Assembly: GCA_012729015.1 (NCBI GenBank)
Contig: JAAYDY010000102.1
Coordinates: 1-45,323, forward strand
Length of the DNA stretch: 45,323 nt
Direction: 5' to 3'
Origin: Phycisphaerae bacterium
Lineage (GTDB): Bacteria; Planctomycetota; Phycisphaerae; FEN-1346; JAACEH01
In this document: positions 25,873 through 34,154 of the stretch, piece after piece
How the letters are laid out: the number at the start of each line of letters is the position of its first letter
Numbering within the stretch: position 1 is the stretch's first letter
The notes under the pieces: model-generated
What the model was told of the DNA's origin: nothing
The model's database searches: none
What the model saw: the letters and a program-made list of their open reading frames with translations, nothing else
Program-made: the position numbers and the translations under genes

Positions 25873-28800
25873 ATGATAGGACGGTGGGTGATTAGGGCGG
25901 CGGCCATCATCGCTATGGTCGCCTGGACACAGGCGCTCTGGGCGCAGACGACCGTGCAGTATCAGGTCGCGGCGCTCTACGACGACACGTTCTGTACCAC
26001 CAGCAGCAACTACGCTACCAACAGCACCATGTCGTTCCCGGAGAACGGGGACAACGTGCGTTCGTTCTGTCGGTGGGCGGTGAGCATTCCCGCCGGGGCC
26101 ACCGTCCAGTCGGCGACGCTGAAGGTCAAGTGCTGCATGACCCGCCAAGTGGACACCAGCCTCCGCCTATGGCTGGTCGATAGCGACAACTGTCCGGCGT
26201 TCAGCATCAACCCGTACGCCTCGTCGCTGGCCGCCGGCACGGACGTGGTCTGGACGATGCCCTACTTCACGGTGGACCAGTGGTACACCTCCGTCGACAT
26301 CACGACGCTGGTCCAGGCGTTCGTCAGTCGCCCGGGCTACGCGTCCGGCAACTACCTGGGTCTGATGGGCCAGTGGAACTCCGGCACCTACCGGAAGGTC
26401 TACCAGTACAGCTCCGGCGCGCCGACCAGTGCTGCCATTCTGGAAGTCACCTACAGCACCAACGTAGCGCCGACGGCCGACGCCGGCGACGATCAGAACG
26501 TGACCGACAACGATGACAGCGGTTACGAGACCGTGACGCTCGACGGGACGGGCTCCAGCGATTCGGACGGCACGATCGACAGCTACGTCTGGACCGAAGG
26601 CGGCTCGCCGATCGCCACCGGCTCGACGGCCGACGTCTCGCTGGCTGTGGGCACACACGACATCACACTGACCGTGACCGACGACGATGCCGCGACGCAC
26701 TCGGACAGTGTGACAGTGGTGGTCAACGAGGCGCCGGATCAGTTCACCGTGCAGTACCAGGTGGCCTCGCTCTACGATGACACGTTCTGCACCTCCGGCA
26801 GCAATGCCGGCTCCAACAGCACGATGTCGTTCCCGGAGAACAGCGACGCCGGTCGGACGTTCTTCCGCTGGGCGGTGGGCATCCCCAACAACGCAACGAT
26901 TCTGTCGGCCACGCTGAGGGTGAAGGCCAGCATGGACCGTGCCGTAAACGCCGGCGTGCGGTTGGCGTTGGTCGATAGTGACAACTGCCCGTCGTTCAAC
27001 GTAAATCCCTATGCAAGCACGGTCGTCGGCGCCACGGAGACGGACTGGTCGATGCCTCCCTTTGTGCTCGACCAGTGGTATGCCTCGGTAGACGTCTCGG
27101 ACATCGTGCAGGCGTATGTGGATCGCCCTGGGTATGTCGCGGGCAGCTACCTCGGCCTGAGGGGGCAGTGGATCTCCGGCACGTACCACAAGGTCTACCA
27201 GTACAGTACCGGCGCGCCGACCAACGCAGCCGTCCTGGAGATTACCTATGCGGGCGGCAACTTCCCGCCGACGGCCGACGCCGGGACGGATCAGGTGCTG
27301 CCCGACACGAGTTTCGACGGATCGGAGTTGGTGACCTTTGACGGCACGGGCTCCAGCGACTCCGACGGCACCATCGCCAGCTACGTCTGGAGTGAAGACA
27401 GCGTTCCGATTGCCGCCGGGGCGACGGCCCAGGCGGTGCTCAGCGTGGGCACGCACACCATCACGCTGACCGTGACGGACAACGACGGCGCCACCGCCAC
27501 TGACACGATGCAGGTCTTCGTGCACCCGGTGTTCTACGTGGACTTCGAGGGCGGCAGCGACGCCGACAGCGGAATGTCTCCAGGCGAGGCATGGCAGCAT
27601 TGCCCCGGCGACCCCAACGCCACGGGCGTGCCGGCGTCGATCGGGCTGATTGGCGGCGACAAGGTCATCTTCAAGGGCGGCGCCGTCTATCGCGGACGCA
27701 TCAACTGCAACTGGTCGGGCTCCGAGGGGCTGCCGATTGTCTACGACGGCAACACGGCCGGCACCTGGGGCACGGGCAAGGCCATCTTCGACGGGTCCGA
27801 GGCGCTGTCGGGTTGGACGCCGTGCCAGTCGGCCAACGACGCCGGCGGCAACCCGAACTGGGCCAACCTCTGGTATGCTTACGCCCCGGCGGGGACGACC
27901 GCCGGCACGTCGAACCTCTACCAGAACGACGGCAACGAGACGCTGTGCGCGGTGGCCCAGTCCCCGAATCCCGGCGATCCACTGTTCGCGGACGACATCA
28001 ACCACTTCTACACGGTCGACTGCGACGATGTCACGATGACCACGTTGACCGACGCGACCGTGCTCACACAGACCGACCCCGGTTTCTGGAGCGGGGCCTA
28101 TGTCATGATCTGGCGACTGCCCAACGTGATCGACATGCGGAGCATCACGGGTTTCGACCCGGCGACAGACACCATCACGTTCGGCGCGCTTGGCAACACG
28201 CCTTACACCGACCGGGACGAGAAGTACGCACTCTACAATCACATCAGCCTGCTCGACACGGCCGGCGAGTACTACTTCAACGAGACGCCCGAGGGGGACG
28301 GTACACACAAGGTCTGGCTCTGGCCGCCGGCGGGCAATCCCAACACCCATCCGGTCAGCATCAGCGTGCCGTCGCAGCGGCACAGTGCGTTCGTGCTCGG
28401 CAGCGATCTGTGCCACGTGGTCTTCGAGGGCCTGGTCATGCGGAAGTATGCCGGGGGCACAACCTACGGCGGTCCGTACGGCGGCGCCGGCATCAATGCC
28501 AACGGCAAGCAGCAGTCGCATGTCACCGTTCGCGATTGTGAGTTCTTCGGCCTGCGTCACGACTTCCTGGCCGGCAACGGGTACGGGGGGCTCACCCTCA
28601 GCGGCGATCATCATCTGGTCGAGGGAAACTCTTTTGTGGAACTACCGATGATGAATGCCATGCAGTTCAGCGTGAGCGAGACCACTATCCAGAACAACTA
28701 CATCGAACGTCCGGGCCGCATCGGTCTCTGGATGGTCTTCACGAATTGCCAGATTCTGGGCAACGTGTTCACGGGCGTGTATGGCGGTCATGCCGACGCT

Positions 28801-29286
28801 ATCGCCGTGTACCTGGGCAGTTCCAACGTCTTGGTCATGGGCAATACCGTCCTCGATAGCGCCCTGCCGCTCTGCGTGAAGAGTTCGTCCAACGTCACCG
28901 TGGCGTACAACTTCCTGGATAGCCCGACAGGGTACGCCTTTGCTGACTGGGGCGGGTGCACCAATCTGAAGGTTCACAACAACCTGATGATCCGCGACGA
29001 CAACATGCCGGCGTTCACCAGTGCCAGCGGCTGTGACAGCGCGAACAACATCTACTACGACTTCGCGGGCAACGCCAGCCTCACCCCGGACGCCAACCAC
29101 AACCTGAAGATCATTCATTCGATGGACGCGACGATCTTCGAGGACGCCGCCAATGGCGACTATCACCTGAAGAGCGGCAGCCCGGCCGTCGACGCCGGCG
29201 AGGATCTCGGGTACGAGTACGACATAGAAGGAGTCAGTGTGCCGCAGAATGACCCGGACATCGGGCCGTTCGAGTATGTGCCGTGA
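25873..29286 (+). CDS. secreted multimodular protein: two DNRLRE-like and two PKD modules plus a beta-helix
   Basis: The 1137-aa protein has a signal peptide (1-25). Module A1 (28-195) is followed by PKD1 (197-286), module A2 (293-459) and PKD2 (463-551). A right-handed beta-helix, pectate-lyase-like, occupies 554-1137 (DKVIFKGGAVYRGRINC, DCEFFGLRHDFLAGNGYGG, EGNSFVELP, IQNNYIERPGRIGLW, ILGNVF, VMGNTVLDS). A1 and A2 share DDTFC, RWAV-IP, LVDSDNCP-F, PYAS, DQWY-SVD, YLGL-GQW and VYQYS-GAPT, and match the preceding PEP-CTERM protein. PKD modules show PTADAG-DQ and TLTVTD. It is probably an extracellular lyase or glycan-binding protein; the catalytic site is not assigned. It lacks a sorting tail. 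GAGGAG precedes the ATG by 8 bp. Confidence 0.85.
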   Translation: MIGRWVIRAAAIIAMVAWTQALWAQTTVQYQVAALYDDTFCTTSSNYATNSTMSFPENGDNVRSFCRWAVSIPAGATVQSATLKVKCCMTRQVDTSLRLWLVDSDNCPAFSINPYASSLAAGTDVVWTMPYFTVDQWYTSVDITTLVQAFVSRPGYASGNYLGLMGQWNSGTYRKVYQYSSGAPTSAAILEVTYSTNVAPTADAGDDQNVTDNDDSGYETVTLDGTGSSDSDGTIDSYVWTEGGSPIATGSTADVSLAVGTHDITLTVTDDDAATHSDSVTVVVNEAPDQFTVQYQVASLYDDTFCTSGSNAGSNSTMSFPENSDAGRTFFRWAVGIPNNATILSATLRVKASMDRAVNAGVRLALVDSDNCPSFNVNPYASTVVGATETDWSMPPFVLDQWYASVDVSDIVQAYVDRPGYVAGSYLGLRGQWISGTYHKVYQYSTGAPTNAAVLEITYAGGNFPPTADAGTDQVLPDTSFDGSELVTFDGTGSSDSDGTIASYVWSEDSVPIAAGATAQAVLSVGTHTITLTVTDNDGATATDTMQVFVHPVFYVDFEGGSDADSGMSPGEAWQHCPGDPNATGVPASIGLIGGDKVIFKGGAVYRGRINCNWSGSEGLPIVYDGNTAGTWGTGKAIFDGSEALSGWTPCQSANDAGGNPNWANLWYAYAPAGTTAGTSNLYQNDGNETLCAVAQSPNPGDPLFADDINHFYTVDCDDVTMTTLTDATVLTQTDPGFWSGAYVMIWRLPNVIDMRSITGFDPATDTITFGALGNTPYTDRDEKYALYNHISLLDTAGEYYFNETPEGDGTHKVWLWPPAGNPNTHPVSISVPSQRHSAFVLGSDLCHVVFEGLVMRKYAGGTTYGGPYGGAGINANGKQQSHVTVRDCEFFGLRHDFLAGNGYGGLTLSGDHHLVEGNSFVELPMMNAMQFSVSETTIQNNYIERPGRIGLWMVFTNCQILGNVFTGVYGGHADAIAVYLGSSNVLVMGNTVLDSALPLCVKSSSNVTVAYNFLDSPTGYAFADWGGCTNLKVHNNLMIRDDNMPAFTSASGCDSANNIYYDFAGNASLTPDANHNLKIIHSMDATIFEDAANGDYHLKSGSPAVDAGEDLGYEYDIEGVSVPQNDPDIGPFEYVP
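25954..27525 (+). repeat. tandem intragenic duplication, two units of about 0.8 kb
   Basis: Unit 1 (25954-26748) and unit 2 (26749-27525) each encode one Cys-containing module plus one PKD module. The repeat offset is 265 codons (795 nt). Similarity is obvious in protein and still visible in DNA (for example CGGGCACGGGCTCCAGCGA-like blocks), so the duplication is not very old or is being homogenised. Confidence 0.75.
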
Positions 29287-29315
29287 AGGGCTGTGTGGTC
29301 GAGCGTTCGCTCGAG

Positions 29316-29344
29316 CGGCGCCGTCGCACTTGCCGACGGCGCCG
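29316..29344 (+). terminator. possible hairpin terminator after the beta-helix gene
   Basis: A perfect 11-bp GC-rich stem (CGGCGCCGTCG with 29334-29344) and a 7-nt loop lie 30 bp after the stop. There is no U-tract, so it may act with Rho or as a stabilising hairpin. The remaining stretch to 29522 shows no gene. Confidence 0.4.
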
Positions 29345-29522
29345 CCGAGCCTCGCCTGTCGAGCATCAGGGTGCTACGCGTCGACCTCGGGCGATGGGTC
29401 GATCCGCGCACGGCGAGGCCGGACCTTCGTCCGAGCCTCGCCGCAGTATTCCAGGCAAAAGCGGAACCGCCGTCGTGCGGCCTAAGGTGCTGGTGGGCAA
29501 CGGGTTGCAAAGAACACGCCAA

Positions 29523-29537
29523 TTCCATAGCGTGGAA
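29523..29537 (+). promoter_or_regulatory. putative IclR operator upstream of its own promoter
   Basis: TTCCA-TAGCG-TGGAA is a perfect inverted repeat ending 10 bp before the -35. The placement mirrors the 24527-24541 site before the other promoter. Confidence 0.65.
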
Positions 29538-29547
29538 CGTTGTCCGC

Positions 29548-29576
29548 TTGACTGGGATAGAATCCGGGGCTAAAGT
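29548..29576 (+). promoter_or_regulatory. promoter for the IclR-family regulator
   Basis: TTGACT (29548-29553), a 17-nt spacer and TAAAGT (29571-29576) lie about 30 bp before the ATG at 29607. Confidence 0.65.
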
Positions 29577-29597
29577 TTCCCATATAGTCGCTGGGAG

Positions 29598-29612
29598 TTC
29601 CACGATATGGGG
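29598..29612 (+). promoter_or_regulatory. putative IclR operator overlapping the iclR-like start codon
   Basis: TTCCA-CGATA-TGGGG is an imperfect copy of the motif. It covers the ATG at 29607 and lies just after the GGGAG ribosome site, a position suited to autorepression. Confidence 0.5.
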
Positions 29613-30416
29613 AAGTTCGTTCCAGTACGTTCGGTGAAGAAGGCCCTCGACGTGCTCGATCTGGTGATCGAGGCAAACGTCTCGGGCCAGTGTGCCACGT
29701 TGGCCGCCCTGGTCGGTCGCATGCGCATGCCGCGCAGCAGTGTGCACAATCTGCTGAAGACGCTGGTCGCCTGCGGCTATGCCGAGTTGAGCTCGCGCGG
29801 CGTCTATGTGCCCGGCAACAAGTGCCGTCAGTTGCTGCGACTCGGGCGGCTGGACAATCCCGAGATCGTTGAGGCCATCGGCCAGACGCTCCAGCGGTTC
29901 ACGGACGAGCAACACGAGTCGTGCATGCTCGTCATCCTGGTCAACGGCGAGCGGGCCGTGGTCTGCTTCATTGACTGCAAGCGGGCCGTGCGCCTGTCGC
30001 ACCCTACGGTCGAGAGTCGCACCTTCTTCGAGAAACCCACCGGTCGCATGTTGTCGGCCATCGCCGACGAGAATGAGTTGCAGCAGATTCTCGATCGTCA
30101 GGGGCTGCCCGGCCGGCTCTGGAACGACATCAATGACGAAGCCACCCTTCGGGCCGAGTTGGCCAAACTGCGAGAACAGGGCTACGCCTATAGCCGCGTG
30201 ACACAGCCCGACGAGGGGTATGTGACCTTTGCCTGCCCAGTGGCGGCGCCGGGTGAGCGGCCGTGGAGCGTCGTTGGCACCAGCGTGCCGGCGTACCGTT
30301 GCCCGGAGTCGCGAGAGAAAGAACTCCTGAAGTCGCTGCGCGAGTTGGCCGATCGCGTGGCGGAGGTAGTGCCGACATACGCCATGATTGAACCGATTCC
30401 GACCGAGACGCGTTAG
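29607..30416 (+). CDS. IclR-family transcriptional regulator
   Basis: The 269-aa protein has an N-terminal winged helix-turn-helix (about 8-70: VRSVKKALDVLDLVI, ATLAALVGRMRMPRSSVHNLLKTLVACGYAEL). A GAF-like effector domain follows (about 80-255: SCMLVILVNGERAVVCFID, EKPTGRMLSAIADENELQQIL, GYAYSRVTQPDEGYVTFACPV). IclR proteins usually sense small sugar acids or aromatics and act as dimers or tetramers. It heads the same-strand glycosidase series and shares operator-like sites with the PEP-CTERM gene at 24664. The effector is unknown. Confidence 0.92.
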   Translation: MGKFVPVRSVKKALDVLDLVIEANVSGQCATLAALVGRMRMPRSSVHNLLKTLVACGYAELSSRGVYVPGNKCRQLLRLGRLDNPEIVEAIGQTLQRFTDEQHESCMLVILVNGERAVVCFIDCKRAVRLSHPTVESRTFFEKPTGRMLSAIADENELQQILDRQGLPGRLWNDINDEATLRAELAKLREQGYAYSRVTQPDEGYVTFACPVAAPGERPWSVVGTSVPAYRCPESREKELLKSLRELADRVAEVVPTYAMIEPIPTETR

Positions 30417-30535
30417 CGGCCGACTCGGCGGCGAAATCCATGAATCAGCAGCGATCCTCACGGCAAGCGAGGCGCCGGTGCCACTGCGCCAGAGGCGTCC
30501 GCGCAGACTCTGTGACCATAGGGGAAGGGAAACAC

Positions 30536-32527
30536 ATGATGCATGCATCCACTCGATTGGCAGTCATGTTGTTGGTGGGCGTCAGCCTGGGGGCCACGTG
30601 CGAGGCCCGCGCGGAGAATGACGTGGCGAGTGCGGCGACAGCCGCGGAACTCAAGACCCTGCTCGACAAGGCCGATGTCGCGGCGATACGGCTCACGGCC
30701 GACATCACGCTCACGGAGCCCCTGGCGATCTGTCGCGACGTCCGTATCGACGGCCTTCGCCAGCCTGAGCCCAACGTCGCACTCATCGGCGATCTGGTCG
30801 TCGCGTCGCGCCGTGTTTGCCTTGCGAACTTGCGACTGGATGGAGCCGTCAGCTTCCAGAATGCCGTGCGTGCGAATCTGGAGAACGTGGTCGCCAACCG
30901 CGTCAGCCGCGGACCGATCACCTTCCACTTCGACAATTACTACCCCGTGGGCTTTTTCGCCAACGGGGATTACTGGGTCCGAGGGCCGCTGACCGTGACG
31001 AGAATGACGCCGGACTTCGACGGCCAGAAGAACGGCTGGGAGGTCAATCCGAAGGTGGCGGGCAAGCAGGGCTACCGCGACCACCCGCGTGCGCCGTTTG
31101 ATCGGGCCCTGGTTCCCGACCTGCCCTACCAGGCCCAAGGCACGCTGTCGATCGTCAAGACAGTCGCCGCCGAGAGCAACCGGCCGGTGATCAAGGCGGC
31201 TGTCGTCCTGACCGTGGTCGGGGAGATTCCGCCCGAGCACGGCGCTGCCGTCTTCCGTCCGCCCTATGTGGGGGACGACAAGCCGTACTACTTCGTCCGC
31301 GACCTGCACACCGAACTGCTGCCGGCGCTTGATCCCGTCGACCGCATGCCCACGCTGGAGTCGGTGGAGCAAGCCTTCAGCAACCTGCGGATGGACTACA
31401 AGCCGGGGCTGCTCGGACGCATGCTGCGACCGTCGGACTACATGCACGACTACCAGGCCGAGAACACGCCTGTCCAGAACAATGGTGTGCTTCGCATGAT
31501 GATCAAGGGACCGCTCGAAGAGAAGATGCCGGCCCTGATCCAGTTGGTCCAGTTCGGCCTCGACAACATTCACTACATCTACCTGGGCCAGACCTGGCCA
31601 GCCGGCGGCGGCCACCAGCCGGGCCATCGTCTGCTTCCGGCGTTTGCCGCGGTCCTGCTCGACATCCAGAAGGCCAAGGACGTGCTGCGCGAGGCCAGAT
31701 TCTTCCACGGGGCCCTTATGTTCTATGTTGGCCAGAACACCCACGGCCTGGTCCTCTGGGGCGACGGGCGCGGCGAGGAGGAGTACTGGAGTTACCTCGT
31801 GACCAAGAAGGGCAACCGTTCGCAGGCCGACCCCTATGGGTATGTTGACGCCGGACGCATTTCCGACGGGGCGTATCAGGTGATTACCTCTCAGGCCCAC
31901 AAGGGCGAACTGCTGGCCACGCATCTGATGCCCGCGCTGAAGGATGCCTGGAACCCCGAAGAGTGGGCGAACGTGCAGAATTACACGGACCGCTGGGTGC
32001 ACTTCGGTCAGTGGGCGCTGCCGGATCCATGTGCGCCGCCGGACGACAATGCGGCCAACCTCGGCAAGACGTTCGGTCCCGATCCGGCCAACCCGGGCCG
32101 CGCCATCGCCGGCAGTGGGCGGTTCCCGATGAGCCACGGCGCCCATCGCGACCAAGGACAGTTCCGCAGCGCGTTCGTTGCTGCCATGTGGGACGCCTAC
32201 CGCGCCTCAGCCGCCGGCGCCGAAAAGACGCCGCCGTACGCCGCCATCATTGCGCCGCCCGCCGGGGCCAAGGTCTCCGGCCTGGTCACGATCGAGGCCT
32301 CGGCCTTCGCCATTCACGGCCTGGCATCGGTCCAGTTCCAGGTCAACGGCCAGGATTACGGTCCGCCGGTTGCCGCCGAGCCATACCGCGTCACCTGGGA
32401 CGCGGCGAAGGCTGCCGCGGGCGACTACACCTGGACCGCCGTCGCCACCGACCGTCGCGGCAACGTCTTTCGCTGTGCGCCCGTCGTTCTCCAGACGTCC
32501 GCCTCGGCCACAACGGAGGCTAAGTGA
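30536..32527 (+). CDS. secreted protein of unknown fold with C-terminal Ig-like domain
   Basis: The 663-aa protein has a signal peptide (about 1-26). A short beta-strand-rich N-terminal region follows (30-150, IRLTADITLTEPLAICRDVRIDGLR, reminiscent of the first coils of a beta-helix). A large central domain (150-570) has aromatic- and His-rich motifs (NIHYIYLGQTWPAGGGHQPGH, FYVGQNTHGLVLWGDGRGEEEYW) and no family I recognise. A bacterial Ig-like module ends the protein (about 575-655: IIAPPAGAKVSGLVTIEASA, VQFQVNGQDYG, YTWTAVATDRRGN). The architecture suggests a polysaccharide-active enzyme such as a lyase, but this is inferred from context. ATG 30536 follows GGGAAGGGA. It lies 119 bp after the IclR gene. 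Confidence 0.75.
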   Translation: MMHASTRLAVMLLVGVSLGATCEARAENDVASAATAAELKTLLDKADVAAIRLTADITLTEPLAICRDVRIDGLRQPEPNVALIGDLVVASRRVCLANLRLDGAVSFQNAVRANLENVVANRVSRGPITFHFDNYYPVGFFANGDYWVRGPLTVTRMTPDFDGQKNGWEVNPKVAGKQGYRDHPRAPFDRALVPDLPYQAQGTLSIVKTVAAESNRPVIKAAVVLTVVGEIPPEHGAAVFRPPYVGDDKPYYFVRDLHTELLPALDPVDRMPTLESVEQAFSNLRMDYKPGLLGRMLRPSDYMHDYQAENTPVQNNGVLRMMIKGPLEEKMPALIQLVQFGLDNIHYIYLGQTWPAGGGHQPGHRLLPAFAAVLLDIQKAKDVLREARFFHGALMFYVGQNTHGLVLWGDGRGEEEYWSYLVTKKGNRSQADPYGYVDAGRISDGAYQVITSQAHKGELLATHLMPALKDAWNPEEWANVQNYTDRWVHFGQWALPDPCAPPDDNAANLGKTFGPDPANPGRAIAGSGRFPMSHGAHRDQGQFRSAFVAAMWDAYRASAAGAEKTPPYAAIIAPPAGAKVSGLVTIEASAFAIHGLASVQFQVNGQDYGPPVAAEPYRVTWDAAKAAAGDYTWTAVATDRRGNVFRCAPVVLQTSASATTEAK

Positions 32528-32646
32528 CCTGGCGATTCCCGTTGTCGTGCCCGCCCGGGCGCTTCCGGGCACGGCGGCGCAGTACCTGAAGCCCCACATT
32601 GGCGACCTGTTGCCACAGTCCACAGTCTTCTTCTAAGGGATTTCGC

Positions 32647-34086
32647 ATGAGTTTCGAGTTTCCCAAGGACTTCGTTTTTGGCGTGGCCACGTCGTGTTAC
32701 CAGATCGAAGGCGCCACCCGCGAGGACGGTCGCGGCGACAGCATCTGGGACGCCTTCTGCCGCCGTCCGGGCACGATTCTGAACGGCGACACCGGCGACG
32801 TGGCCACCGATCACTATCATCGCGTCGACACCGACATTCAACTCATGAAGGATTTGGGCGTCTCGGCCTATCGCTTCTCCATTGCCTGGCCGCGCATCGT
32901 CCCCGACGGCGAGGGCGAGGTGAACCCCAAGGGACTTCAGTGGTACTCGACCCTGGTCGACAAACTGTTGGCCGCCGGCATCACGCCGTACGCCACGCTC
33001 TACCACTGGGACCTGCCCAACCATCTCGAGGAGCGGCACGGCGGCTGGCGCAGCCGAAAGGCGCCCGAGGCCTTCGGCCGCTATGCCCAGATCGTTGTCA
33101 AGCACCTGGGCGACCGCGTCAAGCACTGGATGCCGCTCAACGAGATGCCTGCCACCATCGTCGCCGGCTATGACGCCGGCTTCCACGCGCCTGGCGCCCG
33201 CGAGCCGCGCAACGTCGTGAACCAGGTTCAGCACCACTGTCTGCTGGCCCACGGCTACGCGGTGCGTGCGGTGCGTGAATACGGCGGCCCGGGCGCCGAG
33301 GTGGGCACGGCCCACAACGCCCGCGTATTTGTGCCGGTCATTGAGACCCCCGAGCACATCGAGGCCACGCGCAAGGCATTCCGCCACGATAACGGGCCGA
33401 TGCTGGAACCGATGACGCGCGGCACATATCCGGCCGAGTGGCTTCGGGCCATGGGCGAGAACGCCCCGAGGATTGCCGCCGGCGACATGGAGATCATCAG
33501 TTCGCCGTGCGACTTCATCGGACTGAACGTATACCGCGGCCTCTTTGTCGAGGCCCCCGGGACCGACTCGACCTCTCGCGGCATGACCGTTGCGGGCGGC
33601 GTGGAGAACGTGGCCCTGCCGATCCAGATGACGCCCTCGACGGCTGGCGAGGCCGAACCCGACGCCGGCTACAATGTCCTGCCGTTCCCCGAAAGCTACC
33701 CGCGCGGGGCCGCCCAATGGGTGCTCTTCGTGCCGCAGGCCATCTACTGGGGCACGCGGCTCCTGCACGAGGAATACGGTTACAGGAAGCTCTACATCAC
33801 GGAGAACGGCACCGTGGGCAAGGACGACCTGGTGGGCGGCCGCGTGATCGACCTGGACCGGGCCGAGTACTATCGGCTCTACCTGCAGAATGCCGCCCGA
33901 GCGGCCGCCGACGGAGTGCCCCTGAAGGGCTACTTCGCCTGGAGCCTGATGGACAACTTCGAGTGGTCGCAAGGATACAAGGAACGATTCGGCATCCATT
34001 ATGTGAACTACCAGACGCTCCAGCGAACACCCAAACTCAGCGCCCGATTCTACGCTGCCTGCATCCGCGAGCGACGCGTGGTGTGA
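32647..34086 (+). CDS. GH1 beta-glycosidase
   Basis: The 479-aa family 1 glycosidase cleaves terminal beta-linked sugars. It has the N-terminal signature FPKDFVFGVATSCYQIEGA, the DHYHR segment, SIAWPRI, and YHWDLPNHLEERHGGW. The acid/base Glu is in PLNEMPA (E166), the nucleophile is in YITENG (E386), and the aglycone-site WSLMDNFEWSQGYKERFGIHYV completes the fold. Family members nearly always have NEP at the acid/base; here it is NEM. There is no signal peptide, so it acts in the cytoplasm on imported oligosaccharides. An 8-bp hairpin (32546-32553 with 32566-32573) lies in the gap before it. It is in line with the IclR-headed cluster. Confidence 0.95.
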   Translation: MSFEFPKDFVFGVATSCYQIEGATREDGRGDSIWDAFCRRPGTILNGDTGDVATDHYHRVDTDIQLMKDLGVSAYRFSIAWPRIVPDGEGEVNPKGLQWYSTLVDKLLAAGITPYATLYHWDLPNHLEERHGGWRSRKAPEAFGRYAQIVVKHLGDRVKHWMPLNEMPATIVAGYDAGFHAPGAREPRNVVNQVQHHCLLAHGYAVRAVREYGGPGAEVGTAHNARVFVPVIETPEHIEATRKAFRHDNGPMLEPMTRGTYPAEWLRAMGENAPRIAAGDMEIISSPCDFIGLNVYRGLFVEAPGTDSTSRGMTVAGGVENVALPIQMTPSTAGEAEPDAGYNVLPFPESYPRGAAQWVLFVPQAIYWGTRLLHEEYGYRKLYITENGTVGKDDLVGGRVIDLDRAEYYRLYLQNAARAAADGVPLKGYFAWSLMDNFEWSQGYKERFGIHYVNYQTLQRTPKLSARFYAACIRERRVV

Positions 34087-34154
34087 CAGCCGAAGATGCG
34101 GACCCCTACGATCAGGCGGAGTGCTTCCGCCGCGTCTTTCATGAGGACACGACG

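Noticed and set aside
25954..27525. Possible CRISPR or satellite array
   Set aside because: The repeats are two long coding units within one gene, not short direct repeats with spacers.
26167..28614. 815-aa minus-strand frame
   Set aside because: It is antisense to the modular beta-helix gene, whose repeats and domains are unmistakable.
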